From RGIG7450 sp045577655 (GTDB taxonomy: Bacteria > Bacillota > Clostridia > RUG12999), in assembly GCA_045577655.1 (NCBI GenBank), contig JAZNIU010000048.1, positions 1 to 23,862 of the forward strand: a stretch of DNA of 23,862 bases. The letters run 5' to 3'. The position numbers and the translations under genes were made by a program. Shown here in pieces: positions 13,346 to 20,303 of this stretch; positions within the stretch are counted from its first letter, which is position 1; each line of letters opens with the position of its first letter. Under the pieces are notes generated by a model that was not told where the DNA came from, searched no databases, and was given only the letters and a program-made list of their open reading frames with translations.

Positions 13346-14041
13346 GTGTTTAGAGGAAAAAATTATCTTAACAGCGTTGAGATGTATGACAAAACTCAGC
13401 AGTATGACCCTGCAGAAGCAGTTGAGCTTGCTGTTAAAATGTCAAAAGCTAAATTTGACGAAACAGTAGAAGCGCACATCAAATTGGGTGTTGACTCAAG
13501 ACATGCTGACCAGCAGGTTCGTGGTGCGGTAGTTCTTCCGCACGGAACAGGTAAAAAAATCAGAGTATTGGTATTCGCAAAAGGCGACAAACTTGCAGAA
13601 GCTGAAGCAGCAGGTGCAGATTTTGTTGGCGGCGAAGAGCTGGTTCCGAAAATCCAGAATGATAACTGGTTTGACTACGATATTATCGTTGCTACACCTG
13701 ACATGATGGGTGTTGTTGGTAGACTTGGTAAAGTTCTCGGTCCTAAAGGTCTTATGCCAAACCCAAAAGCAGGCACAGTTACAATGGATGTTGTGAAAGC
13801 AATAAAAGAAATTAAAGCAGGTAAAATTGAGTACAGACTCGATAAAACCAACATTATCCACTGCCCGATAGGCAAAGTTTCTTTCGGCAAGGATAAACTA
13901 TATGAAAACTTTGCAACTCTTATGGGTGCTATTGTAAAGGCAAAACCTGCCGCTGCAAAAGGTCAGTACTTAAAGAGTGTAACAGTTGCATCAACAATGG
14001 GCCCCGGTGTTAAAGTTAACTCCGCTAAGCTCATGGGTTAA
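13346..14041 (+). CDS. rplA: 50S ribosomal protein L1
   Basis: A 231-residue primary rRNA-binding protein forming the L1 stalk, and in many bacteria the translational repressor of its own operon. Conserved blocks are RGAVVLPHGTGK (59-70), the central GRLGKVLGPKGLMPNPK motif and the C-terminal STMGPGVKV. Length is normal. The GTG at 13346 is used, since GAGGAGG (13332-13338) lies at the right distance and no ATG exists upstream in frame. The adjacent GTGGGAG hairpins before rplK and rplA are plausible targets of this protein. Confidence 0.97.
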   Translation: MFRGKNYLNSVEMYDKTQQYDPAEAVELAVKMSKAKFDETVEAHIKLGVDSRHADQQVRGAVVLPHGTGKKIRVLVFAKGDKLAEAEAAGADFVGGEELVPKIQNDNWFDYDIIVATPDMMGVVGRLGKVLGPKGLMPNPKAGTVTMDVVKAIKEIKAGKIEYRLDKTNIIHCPIGKVSFGKDKLYENFATLMGAIVKAKPAAAKGQYLKSVTVASTMGPGVKVNSAKLMG

Positions 14042-14068
14042 GATATTTTAAATAATTTAAAATATATT

Positions 14069-14177
14069 CCAAAGACAGCAGGCGAAAAGGTAAGTCCTGC
14101 CCAGGAGTACACTGCTAACAAATTTCATTTGAAATTGTGGAAGGGCTTTCTGTTTTTGGACGGGAAGTCCTTTTCTT
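14069..14177 (+). promoter_or_regulatory. L10 leader with terminator-type attenuator
   Basis: The 178-base gap before rplJ holds the usual L10-leader layout: CCAAAGACAGCAGG... with a CAGG/CCTG hairpin (14079-14082/14096-14099), an AATTTC/GAAATT hairpin (14121-14126/14131-14136), and a 10-bp stem, AAGGGCTTTC (14141-14150) with GGGAAGTCCTT-side bases 14163-14172, followed by TTTTCTT. The last is a likely attenuator. GAGTACA (14105-14111) can also pair with TGTACTC (14185-14191) beyond the attenuator. In B. subtilis the L10-L12 complex controls rplJL by such attenuation. Confidence 0.75.
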
Positions 14178-14219
14178 GATAGAATGTACTCATCACTTAA
14201 TTTTCAGGAGGTGAAATAC

Positions 14220-14879
14220 ATGCCAAGCGCAAAAGTTTTAGAAGAAAAGAAACAAATAGTTGCCGAGCTTGCCGACAGACTTAAAAATTCTGCAGCAGGT
14301 GTATTGGTAGACTACAAAGGTATCAACGTTGAACAGGACACAAAACTTCGTAGATCTTTCAGAGAAGCAGGCGTTAAATATGAAGTTGTTAAAAACACAC
14401 TGTTAAAGCTTGCAGTAAGAGAAGCAGGTCTTGATGAACTTGAAGCTGTTCTCGAAGGTACAACAGCAATTGCAACAAGCGAAAATGACGCGGTTGCACC
14501 TGCAAAAGTTTTCAAAGATTTCGTAAAAGAAAACTCAACTCTTGAAGTTTCTTTCAAATCAGGTTTCGCAGATGGAAAAGTTCTCACTTTAGACGAAATC
14601 AACGCTCTCGCAGACCTTCCGTCAAGAGAAGCACTCCTTACAATGCTTGCTTCTGCTTTACTTGGAACAGTACGTGGTCTTGCAGTTGCTCTTAATGCAG
14701 TTGCAGAGAAAAAAGGCGATGGTGAACCTGTAGCAGAGGAAGCTCCGGCAGAAGAAGCAGCACCTGCTGCAACTGAAGAAGCTTCCGCAGAAGAAACACC
14801 CGCTGCTGAACCTGTAGCGGAAGAACCCGCAGCTGAAGAAGCTGCACCCGAAACAGCAGAAGAAACTCCTGCTGAATAA
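14220..14879 (+). CDS. rplJ: 50S ribosomal protein L10 with acidic C-terminal tail
   Basis: A 219-residue L10, the base of the L7/L12 stalk. Residues 1-162 match the normal protein: MPSAKVLEEKK start, AGVLVDYKGINV (26-37), LRRSFREAGVKYEVVKNT (43-60) and the stalk-binding helix SALLGTVRGLAVALNAVAEK (145-164). The remaining 55 or so residues are an Ala/Glu/Pro-rich acidic tail, so the protein is longer than the usual 165-175 residues. Start: the ATG at 14220 follows CAGGAGGTGA (14205-14214); an in-frame ATG at 14185 precedes that SD and is rejected. Expression is probably set by the leader attenuator. rplL follows after 37 bases. Confidence 0.95.
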   Translation: MPSAKVLEEKKQIVAELADRLKNSAAGVLVDYKGINVEQDTKLRRSFREAGVKYEVVKNTLLKLAVREAGLDELEAVLEGTTAIATSENDAVAPAKVFKDFVKENSTLEVSFKSGFADGKVLTLDEINALADLPSREALLTMLASALLGTVRGLAVALNAVAEKKGDGEPVAEEAPAEEAAPAATEEASAEETPAAEPVAEEPAAEEAAPETAEETPAE

Positions 14880-14916
14880 TAACAAAAAAATAATTAAATA
14901 TGGAGGTATATTTAAA

Positions 14917-15294
14917 ATGGCTAAAATAGAAACATTTATCGAAGAAATTAAATCTATGACAGTTCTCGAACTTTCTGAACTTGTTAAAGCAATTGAAGAA
15001 GAATTTGGCGTATCTGCTGCTGCTCCTGTTATGGTAGCAGGCGTTGCTGGTGGTGCTGCTGCAGGCGGTGCTGCTGAAGAAAAGAGCGAATTTGACGTTG
15101 TTCTTGCAGATGCAGGCGCAAGCAAACTCGGCGTTGTTAAAGTTGTTAAAGAACTTACAGGTCTTGGCCTGAAAGAAGCAAAAGACTTAGTTGACGGCGC
15201 TCCCAAAACAATCAAAGAAGGCGTTTCTAAAGACGAAGCTGAATCCATGAAAGCTAAACTTGAAGAAGCTGGCGCAAAAGTTGAACTTAAGTAA
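14917..15294 (+). CDS. rplL: 50S ribosomal protein L7/L12
   Basis: A 125-residue stalk protein that recruits translation factors to the ribosome. The N-terminal dimerisation domain (1-33), the Ala/Gly hinge (about 34-52) and the C-terminal factor-binding domain (about 56-125) with GLGLKEAKDLVDGAPK are complete. Length is normal. The SD GGAGG (14901-14905) precedes the ATG. It is followed by a strong terminator rather than by rpoB, which is the usual next gene in bacteria. Confidence 0.97.
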   Translation: MAKIETFIEEIKSMTVLELSELVKAIEEEFGVSAAAPVMVAGVAGGAAAGGAAEEKSEFDVVLADAGASKLGVVKVVKELTGLGLKEAKDLVDGAPKTIKEGVSKDEAESMKAKLEEAGAKVELK

Positions 15295-15313
15295 TTTAAG
15301 AAAAACTCTTATA

Positions 15314-15347
15314 AACCACCCGAGACAAAGTCCCGGGTGGTTTTTTT
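15314..15347 (+). terminator. Strong terminator after rplL
   Basis: AACCACCCG (15314-15322) pairs with CGGGTGGTT (15334-15342), with an additional GAC/GTC inside the loop, followed by a T-run (15341-15347). It closes the whole ribosomal block. Confidence 0.95.
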
Positions 15348-15380
15348 GTAGAATATTGTGCATAATAAATATGGAATAAT

Positions 15381-15409
15381 TTAACAAAGGTGAAGATATA
15401 ATGTATAAT
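15381..15409 (+). promoter_or_regulatory. Sigma-A promoter for the M23 peptidase
   Basis: TTAACA (15381-15386, one mismatch to consensus), a 17-base spacer and a perfect TATAAT (15404-15409), about 30 bases before the start codon. Confidence 0.72.
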
Positions 15410-15439
15410 TAAATCTTTTCTTGGAAAAGGACTGACATT

Positions 15440-16306
15440 ATGAGAAAAAGAACAACAAAAAGTCTTAAAAAAATAGCAGAACTTGAAATGACCGAAACGC
15501 AGAAAAAGAAGTTTTCGGGTGCATTTGGCAGTGCTGTCGGAATGATTATGTGCGTAGCGTTTCTTCTTTGTTTTTTTACTCCTGCATATGAGGTCTATAT
15601 GGACGGGAAAAAAGTAGCTGTTGTGGCGGACAAACAGGATTTTGAAGAAAGTTACGAGGTGGTCAATCAAACTATCGAGTCGGCTCTCGGCAAGGGATAT
15701 ATCCTGACAAAAATGCCAACCTATGTGGTAACAGTCGCACCCAAATCAGATATAAGTAACAGACAGGAAATGAGCAAAAAAATAATTTCTCTGTCAGATG
15801 CGGTTAAATGGTATTTATATGAAAAACCGGCGGAAGAAACAGTAGAGGTTTTTGCAAATGTAACCCTTTCAAATAATATAACAGAGGAAGAAAGCTATGT
15901 TGTGCTTAAAGAATCATCTGTCGGAACAGGTGTTTTCTTGCAACCGCACGTCGGAACCATAACATCGCGTTTTGGACCGAGATGGGGCACAAGACACTCG
16001 GGAATTGATATTGCAGGCAAAATGGATTCGCCAATAAAAGCGGCGGACAGCGGAATTGTCAAAACCGCCGAATACCAGGAGAACGGATACGGCAATATTG
16101 TAATTTTAGACCACGGGAACGGAACGGAAACGTGGTATGCACATTTAAATTCCATAGATGTTTCGGCAGGAGATGTGATACAAAAGGGAGATGTTGTAGG
16201 AAAACTTGGGGAAACAGGCAAAACAACAGGTCCGCATCTGCATTTTGAAGTGAGAAAAGAGGGTAGGGCAGTTGACCCGTCTGACTATATTGACAGTCTT
16301 AAATGA
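15440..16306 (+). CDS. Membrane-anchored M23 family metallopeptidase
   Basis: A 288-residue cell-wall hydrolase-type protein. A basic cytoplasmic tail (1-29) is followed by one membrane segment (about 31-48), so the rest faces outside. Residues 50-160 are a linker domain. The LytM/M23 domain occupies about 163-285 with the zinc ligands H186 and D190 (HSGID) and H268 in HLHFE, and H235 in the YAHLN motif, so it should be an active endopeptidase on peptide cross-links. The SD AAAAGGA (15425-15431) precedes the ATG. It has its own promoter and terminator. Proteins of this build include SpoIIQ- and NlpD-like factors, but the precise role is not clear; a link to spoIID in this window would be guesswork. 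Confidence 0.88.
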   Translation: MRKRTTKSLKKIAELEMTETQKKKFSGAFGSAVGMIMCVAFLLCFFTPAYEVYMDGKKVAVVADKQDFEESYEVVNQTIESALGKGYILTKMPTYVVTVAPKSDISNRQEMSKKIISLSDAVKWYLYEKPAEETVEVFANVTLSNNITEEESYVVLKESSVGTGVFLQPHVGTITSRFGPRWGTRHSGIDIAGKMDSPIKAADSGIVKTAEYQENGYGNIVILDHGNGTETWYAHLNSIDVSAGDVIQKGDVVGKLGETGKTTGPHLHFEVRKEGRAVDPSDYIDSLK

Positions 16307-16360
16307 TACAATATATAGTGTAAAAAACAAAACAAAAACACTATATATTGTATTTTTTTG
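16306..16360 (+). terminator. Terminator after the M23 peptidase
   Basis: A 15-bp perfect inverted repeat, 16306-16320 with 16339-16353, has an A-rich 18-base loop and ends in a T-run. It starts on the last base of the stop codon. Confidence 0.9.
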
Positions 16361-16370
16361 TGAAAAACTA

Positions 16371-16400
16371 TTGACAAGCTAAAGAATGCTGTGTTACAAT
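16371..16400 (+). promoter_or_regulatory. Sigma-A promoter for nrdD-nrdG
   Basis: Perfect TTGACA (16371-16376), an 18-base spacer and TACAAT (16395-16400), about 32 bases before nrdD. No clear NrdR box pair is visible. Confidence 0.75.
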
Positions 16401-16432
16401 AGTAAATACTCGAGAAGGAAAGGAGCCAAGAT

Positions 16433-18595
16433 ATGAATATTATAAAAAGAAACGGGTCACAGGCGGTATATGACGGTGAAAAGATAATAAACGCCCTTAT
16501 AAAAGCCAATGGTAGTGTTAATGAAGAGGATAGAATTCATATAAAACATATAGAAAAAATTGAAGAGCATGTCAGAAAAATTGGCGAAAGCAGAGCACGT
16601 GCTCTCGAGGTTGAGGAAATTCAGGATATTGTGGAGCAGGAAATTATGCGCCACGGTGCCTTTAATGTTGCGAGAAACTATATCAAATACAGATATATCC
16701 GTTCTCTTGCGAGAAAAGCAAATACCACAGACGACCGTATTTTGTCGCTGATAGACTGCAACAACGAAGAGGTTAAACAGGAAAATTCCAATAAAAACCC
16801 AACTGTTAACAGCGTTCAGCGAGATTATATGGCAGGCGAGGTGAGCAGAGACATAACAGACAGGGTTCTGCTTCCTGAGGATATTGTAAAAGCTCACAAA
16901 GATGGTATAATCCATTTCCACGACACCGACTATTTTGCTCAGCGGATGCACAACTGCGACCTTGTGAATCTGGAGGATATGCTGCAGAACGGTACTGTTA
17001 TTTCAGACACAAAAATAGAAAAACCGCACAGCTTTTCAACGGCGTGCAACATAGCAACACAGATAATTGCACAGGTTGCCAGCAGCCAGTATGGCGGACA
17101 GAGCATAAGCCTTGCGCATCTTGCTCCTTTTGTTCAGGTTTCGAGAGAAAAAATCAGAAAAACGGTGCTTGAAGAAGCAAAGGCACTTGGTGTTGCACCC
17201 GCAGAGGAACAAATTAACAAAATTGTTGAAGACCGCGTTTTAGAGGAAATACGCCGTGGCGTTCAAACTATACAGTACCAGGTTGTTACGCTTATGACAA
17301 CTAACGGCCAGGCCCCATTTGTAACGGTGTTTATGTATCTTGGCGAGGCGAAAAACGAACAGGAAAAACGCGACCTGGCGCTTGTTATAGAACAGACTCT
17401 CATTCAGCGCCATCAGGGTGTTAAAAATGAAGATGGTGTATGGGTGACACCTGCTTTCCCAAAACTGATTTATGTTCTTGAAGAAGATAACATAAGAGAA
17501 GACAGCGAATATTATTATCTCACTCAACTTGCAGCGAAATGTACGGCTAAGCGAATGGTTCCCGATTATATTTCCGAAAAAATTATGAAAGAGCTTAAAG
17601 AGGGAAGCTGTTTTCCTGTTATGGGCTGCAGAAGTGCACTCAGCCCGTGGAAAGACAGCGAGGGAAACTATAAATATTATGGCAGATTCAACCAGGGAGT
17701 TGTAACGCTTAACCTGGTGGACATTGCACTTTCATCAAATGGCGACATGGAAAAGTTCTGGGAAATTTTTGATGAGCGACTTGACCTTTGTTACCGTGCG
17801 CTTATGTGCAGACACAACCGGTTAAAAGGCACTTTGTCGGATGCGGCGCCTATTTTGTGGCAGCACGGTGCAATTGCCCGCCTTGAAAAAGGACAGCCCA
17901 TAGACCAGCTCCTTTATAACGGCTATTCAACCATATCTCTCGGATATGCGGGTCTTTGCGAATGTGTGAAATATATGACAGGAAAATCCCACACAGACCC
18001 TGAAGCAACACCCTTTGCTCTTGAGGTTATGAAATATATGAACAGGGCGTGCGAAAAATGGAAAAAGGAAACAACCATTGGGTTTGGTATTTACGGAACG
18101 CCGCTTGAAAGTACAACATATAAATTTGCAAAATGTCTGCAGAAGAGGTTCGGTGTTATAAAAGACGTTACCGACAAAAATTATATAACAAACAGCTATC
18201 ATGTTCATGTAACAGAAGAAATTGACGCATTTGACAAGCTGAAATTTGAATCAAAATTCCAGGCGCTTTCCACCGGCGGAGCAATTTCCTATGTTGAAGT
18301 GCCCAATATGCAGAATAATATCGAAGCTGTACTGTCCGTTATGAAATATATATATGACAATATAATGTATGCAGAGCTCAACACAAAGAGCGACTATTGT
18401 CAGGAATGCGGATATGAGGGAGAAATAGAGATTGTGACCGATGAGGAGGGTAAACTTGTGTGGAAATGTCCAAAATGCGGCAACACCGACCAGGATAAAA
18501 TGAATGTTGCCCGCCGCACTTGCGGATATATAGGAACACAGTTCTGGAATCAGGGCAGAACACAGGAAATAAAAGAAAGGGTATTACATCTCTAA
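16433..18595 (+). CDS. nrdD: Anaerobic ribonucleoside-triphosphate reductase
   Basis: A 720-residue class III reductase that makes deoxynucleotides from ribonucleoside triphosphates under anaerobic conditions with formate as reductant. Residues about 1-90 form an ATP-cone, the allosteric activity switch (IIKRNGSQAVYDGEKI). The catalytic core follows, including FHDTDYFAQRMHNCDL (about 162-177). The C-terminal zinc site has two pairs, CQEC and CPKC, and the glycyl-radical loop RRTCGYIG carries the candidate radical residue G698. Length is normal and the reading frame intact. The SD AAAGGAG (16419-16425) precedes the ATG. The stop overlaps the start of the activase nrdG by one base (TAATG). Confidence 0.97.
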   Translation: MNIIKRNGSQAVYDGEKIINALIKANGSVNEEDRIHIKHIEKIEEHVRKIGESRARALEVEEIQDIVEQEIMRHGAFNVARNYIKYRYIRSLARKANTTDDRILSLIDCNNEEVKQENSNKNPTVNSVQRDYMAGEVSRDITDRVLLPEDIVKAHKDGIIHFHDTDYFAQRMHNCDLVNLEDMLQNGTVISDTKIEKPHSFSTACNIATQIIAQVASSQYGGQSISLAHLAPFVQVSREKIRKTVLEEAKALGVAPAEEQINKIVEDRVLEEIRRGVQTIQYQVVTLMTTNGQAPFVTVFMYLGEAKNEQEKRDLALVIEQTLIQRHQGVKNEDGVWVTPAFPKLIYVLEEDNIREDSEYYYLTQLAAKCTAKRMVPDYISEKIMKELKEGSCFPVMGCRSALSPWKDSEGNYKYYGRFNQGVVTLNLVDIALSSNGDMEKFWEIFDERLDLCYRALMCRHNRLKGTLSDAAPILWQHGAIARLEKGQPIDQLLYNGYSTISLGYAGLCECVKYMTGKSHTDPEATPFALEVMKYMNRACEKWKKETTIGFGIYGTPLESTTYKFAKCLQKRFGVIKDVTDKNYITNSYHVHVTEEIDAFDKLKFESKFQALSTGGAISYVEVPNMQNNIEAVLSVMKYIYDNIMYAELNTKSDYCQECGYEGEIEIVTDEEGKLVWKCPKCGNTDQDKMNVARRTCGYIGTQFWNQGRTQEIKERVLHL

Positions 18596-19122
18596 TGTAT
18601 TACGGTGAAATAAAAAAAACAGATATTGCAAACGGCCGTGGGGTGAGAGTAAGTCTTTTTGTTTCGGGCTGCAGACACCATTGCAAAGGTTGTTTTAATC
18701 CGGAAACATGGAATTTTTGTTTCGGGAAAGAATATACAAAAAAGACAGAAGAAGAAATTATATCTGCTTTAAGACCCGATTATATCCACGGAATTTCTCT
18801 GCTCGGCGGAGAACCTTTCGAGCCTGAAAATCAGCCTGAACTGCTGAATTTACTTAAAAAAGTGAAAGAAGAATTCCCTCACAAGAACGTATGGTGCTAT
18901 TCGGGCTATCTGTTTGAAGAGCTTGCGGGCGAAAAACCGTCGCCTGCGCATATTGATATCACTGTGGAGATGCTCTCGCTTATTGACGTGCTTGTGGACG
19001 GCAAATTCTGCGAGGACAAAAAAGATGTTTCGCTGAAATTCCGCGGGTCCTCCAACCAGAGAATAATAGATGTTAAAAAGTCGCTTGCCTGCGGCAGCAT
19101 AGTTTTGACGGAAGACAATTAA
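18595..19122 (+). CDS. nrdG: Anaerobic RNR-activating radical SAM protein
   Basis: A 175-residue radical SAM enzyme that installs the glycyl radical on NrdD. The iron-sulfur motif C-x3-C-x2-C is C26-C30-C33 in GCRHHCKGC, and the SAM-binding GGE motif (LLGGEPFEPE) follows near 65-75. Start: the ATG at 18595 overlaps the nrdD stop, matches the family N-terminus (MYYGEI) and implies translational coupling. A longer in-frame start at 18520 lies within nrdD and is not used. No terminator is visible before the next promoter at 19139. Confidence 0.96.
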   Translation: MYYGEIKKTDIANGRGVRVSLFVSGCRHHCKGCFNPETWNFCFGKEYTKKTEEEIISALRPDYIHGISLLGGEPFEPENQPELLNLLKKVKEEFPHKNVWCYSGYLFEELAGEKPSPAHIDITVEMLSLIDVLVDGKFCEDKKDVSLKFRGSSNQRIIDVKKSLACGSIVLTEDN

Positions 19123-19138
19123 AAATATCACTTTTTAC

Positions 19139-19167
19139 TTGACAAAAGGGGTTAACTGTGATATAAT
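19139..19167 (+). promoter_or_regulatory. Sigma-A promoter for rplU-prp-rpmA
   Basis: Perfect TTGACA (19139-19144), a 17-base spacer and perfect TATAAT (19162-19167). Confidence 0.88.
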
Positions 19168-19176
19168 TCTGTATTA

Positions 19177-19226
19177 GCCGCATGGGACGGGTTTTAAATC
19201 CGGTTTTCGGTACCCGGTTGTCCGGC
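19177..19226 (+). promoter_or_regulatory. Probable L21 leader structure
   Basis: The GC-rich leader, in contrast to its A/T-rich surroundings, can nest GCCG/CGGC (19177-19180/19223-19226), GGGT/ACCC (19189-19192/19212-19215) and CCG/CGG (19200-19202/19208-19210), with GGAC/GTCC as an alternative. A structured leader at this place is known in Firmicutes (L21 leader), but I match it by position and shape, not by a covariance model. Confidence 0.5.
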
Positions 19227-19253
19227 GAGTATGGAGGATGGAGGTAAAAAAGC

Positions 19254-19607
19254 ATGTATGCAGTAATCGAAACAGGCGGAAAGCAGTACAAAGTTGAAAA
19301 AGGCGATGTTATATACGTTGAAAAACTTGGTATTGCAGAAGGCAAAAAGGTTAAATTTGATGTTCTTGCAGTAGTTGACGGTGAAAACACAAAAATCGGC
19401 ACACCTACAGTTAAAGGTGTTACGGTTGAAGCAACTCTTCTTGAAAGCGTTAAAGGCAAGAAAGTAAGAATTTTCAAATATAAACCTAAAAAAGGTTATC
19501 ACAAACGTCAGGGTCACAGACAGCCGCTCGACAAAATAGAGATTAAGGCAATCAAGACCGCTAAGCCAAAGGCAGCTAAAGAAGAAACAGCTACCGAGGA
19601 AAAATAA
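19254..19607 (+). CDS. rplU: 50S ribosomal protein L21
   Basis: A 117-residue large-subunit protein. The family start MYAVIETGGKQYKVEKGD and the RNA-binding block VRIFKYKPKKGYHKRQGHRQ (about 72-91) are complete. The last 15 or so residues (KPKAAKEETATEEK) form a short charged tail beyond the usual 103 residues. The SD GGAGG (19240-19244) precedes the ATG. The order rplU-prp-rpmA is the normal Firmicutes arrangement. Confidence 0.96.
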   Translation: MYAVIETGGKQYKVEKGDVIYVEKLGIAEGKKVKFDVLAVVDGENTKIGTPTVKGVTVEATLLESVKGKKVRIFKYKPKKGYHKRQGHRQPLDKIEIKAIKTAKPKAAKEETATEEK

Positions 19608-19610
19608 GCT

Positions 19611-19958
19611 ATGACAACCGTGAAATTCGTTCTGGACAAGGAAGATAACATCAAAGCATTCAAAGTGTCCGGCCATTCGGGATTTGCTCCTGCAGGCAGT
19701 GACATTGTATGTGCAGCAGCTTCGTCCTGCGTTCAGATGCTTGAAATGTGCATAGCACAGGTTATAGGAGAAGAAAAAGCATCTTTTTCTTGCGATGAAA
19801 AGGGAACGGTTATTTCTTATAATCTGCCGGAAAATCTAAAAGCTGAAGATATTGCAGAATGCAGAAAAATGCTTAAAGGGTTTTATCGGTATATGCAGGT
19901 TTTGAGTGCACACTACAAACAACATTTGACTTTTGAAACGGAGGTAAAAACATGTTAA
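19611..19958 (+). CDS. prp: Ribosomal-processing cysteine protease Prp
   Basis: A 115-residue protease (formerly YsxB) that removes the N-terminal propeptide of ribosomal protein L27, an essential step in Firmicutes. The catalytic pair is H22 (SGHSGFA) and C34 (GSDIVCAAAS), the same positions as in the S. aureus enzyme as I recall it. It lies between rplU and rpmA, starts three bases after rplU, has no strong SD of its own and is probably coupled to rplU. The rpmA start overlaps its last seven bases. Its substrate site is visible in the next gene. Confidence 0.94.
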   Translation: MTTVKFVLDKEDNIKAFKVSGHSGFAPAGSDIVCAAASSCVQMLEMCIAQVIGEEKASFSCDEKGTVISYNLPENLKAEDIAECRKMLKGFYRYMQVLSAHYKQHLTFETEVKTC

Positions 19959-20233
19959 GAATTGATTTACAGTTTTTTGCTCATAAAAAGGGTGTTGGTA
20001 GCACAAAAAACGGTCGTGACAGCGAATCCAAAAGACTTGGTGTAAAAAGAGCTGACGGTCAGACTGTTCTGGCAGGCAACATTCTTGTTAAACAGAGAGG
20101 AACAAAAATTCATCCCGGCACAAACGTTGGTAAAGGCAGCGATGATACATTGTTTGCTCTTGTAACGGGCAAAGTAAAATTTGAACGTATGGGTAAAGAC
20201 AAGAAAAAAGTTAGTGTATATCCTAACGCGTAA
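19952..20233 (+). CDS. rpmA: 50S ribosomal protein L27 with cleavable propeptide
   Basis: A 93-residue L27. The N-terminal MLRIDLQFFA (1-10) before HKKG is the Firmicutes propeptide; cleavage by Prp after A10 would expose the mature end that reaches the peptidyl-transferase centre. The body (STKNGRDSESKRLGVK ... GNILVKQRGTKIHPG) is standard. The SD GGAGG (19940-19944) lies inside prp. A terminator follows; the GTPase gene obg, often next in other genomes, is absent here. Confidence 0.96.
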   Translation: MLRIDLQFFAHKKGVGSTKNGRDSESKRLGVKRADGQTVLAGNILVKQRGTKIHPGTNVGKGSDDTLFALVTGKVKFERMGKDKKKVSVYPNA

Positions 20234-20243
20234 ATTTGATTTT

Positions 20244-20278
20244 AATCAGCGAAGCTCATGGCGGTTTCGCTGATTTTT
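20244..20278 (+). terminator. Terminator after rpmA
   Basis: AATCAGCGAA (20244-20253) pairs with TTCGCTGATT (20266-20275) around a 12-base loop, followed by T residues to 20278. The next start codon is only 26 bases further and no separate promoter is clear, so readthrough may feed the next gene. Confidence 0.85.
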
Positions 20279-20303
20279 ATTTAAAAAGAAAAGGATGATT
20301 AAA

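Noticed and set aside
14185..14219. Longer N-terminus for rplJ from an in-frame ATG at 14185
   Set aside because: The strong SD CAGGAGGTGA lies after it, and L10 proteins begin at MPSAK, so the start at 14220 is used.
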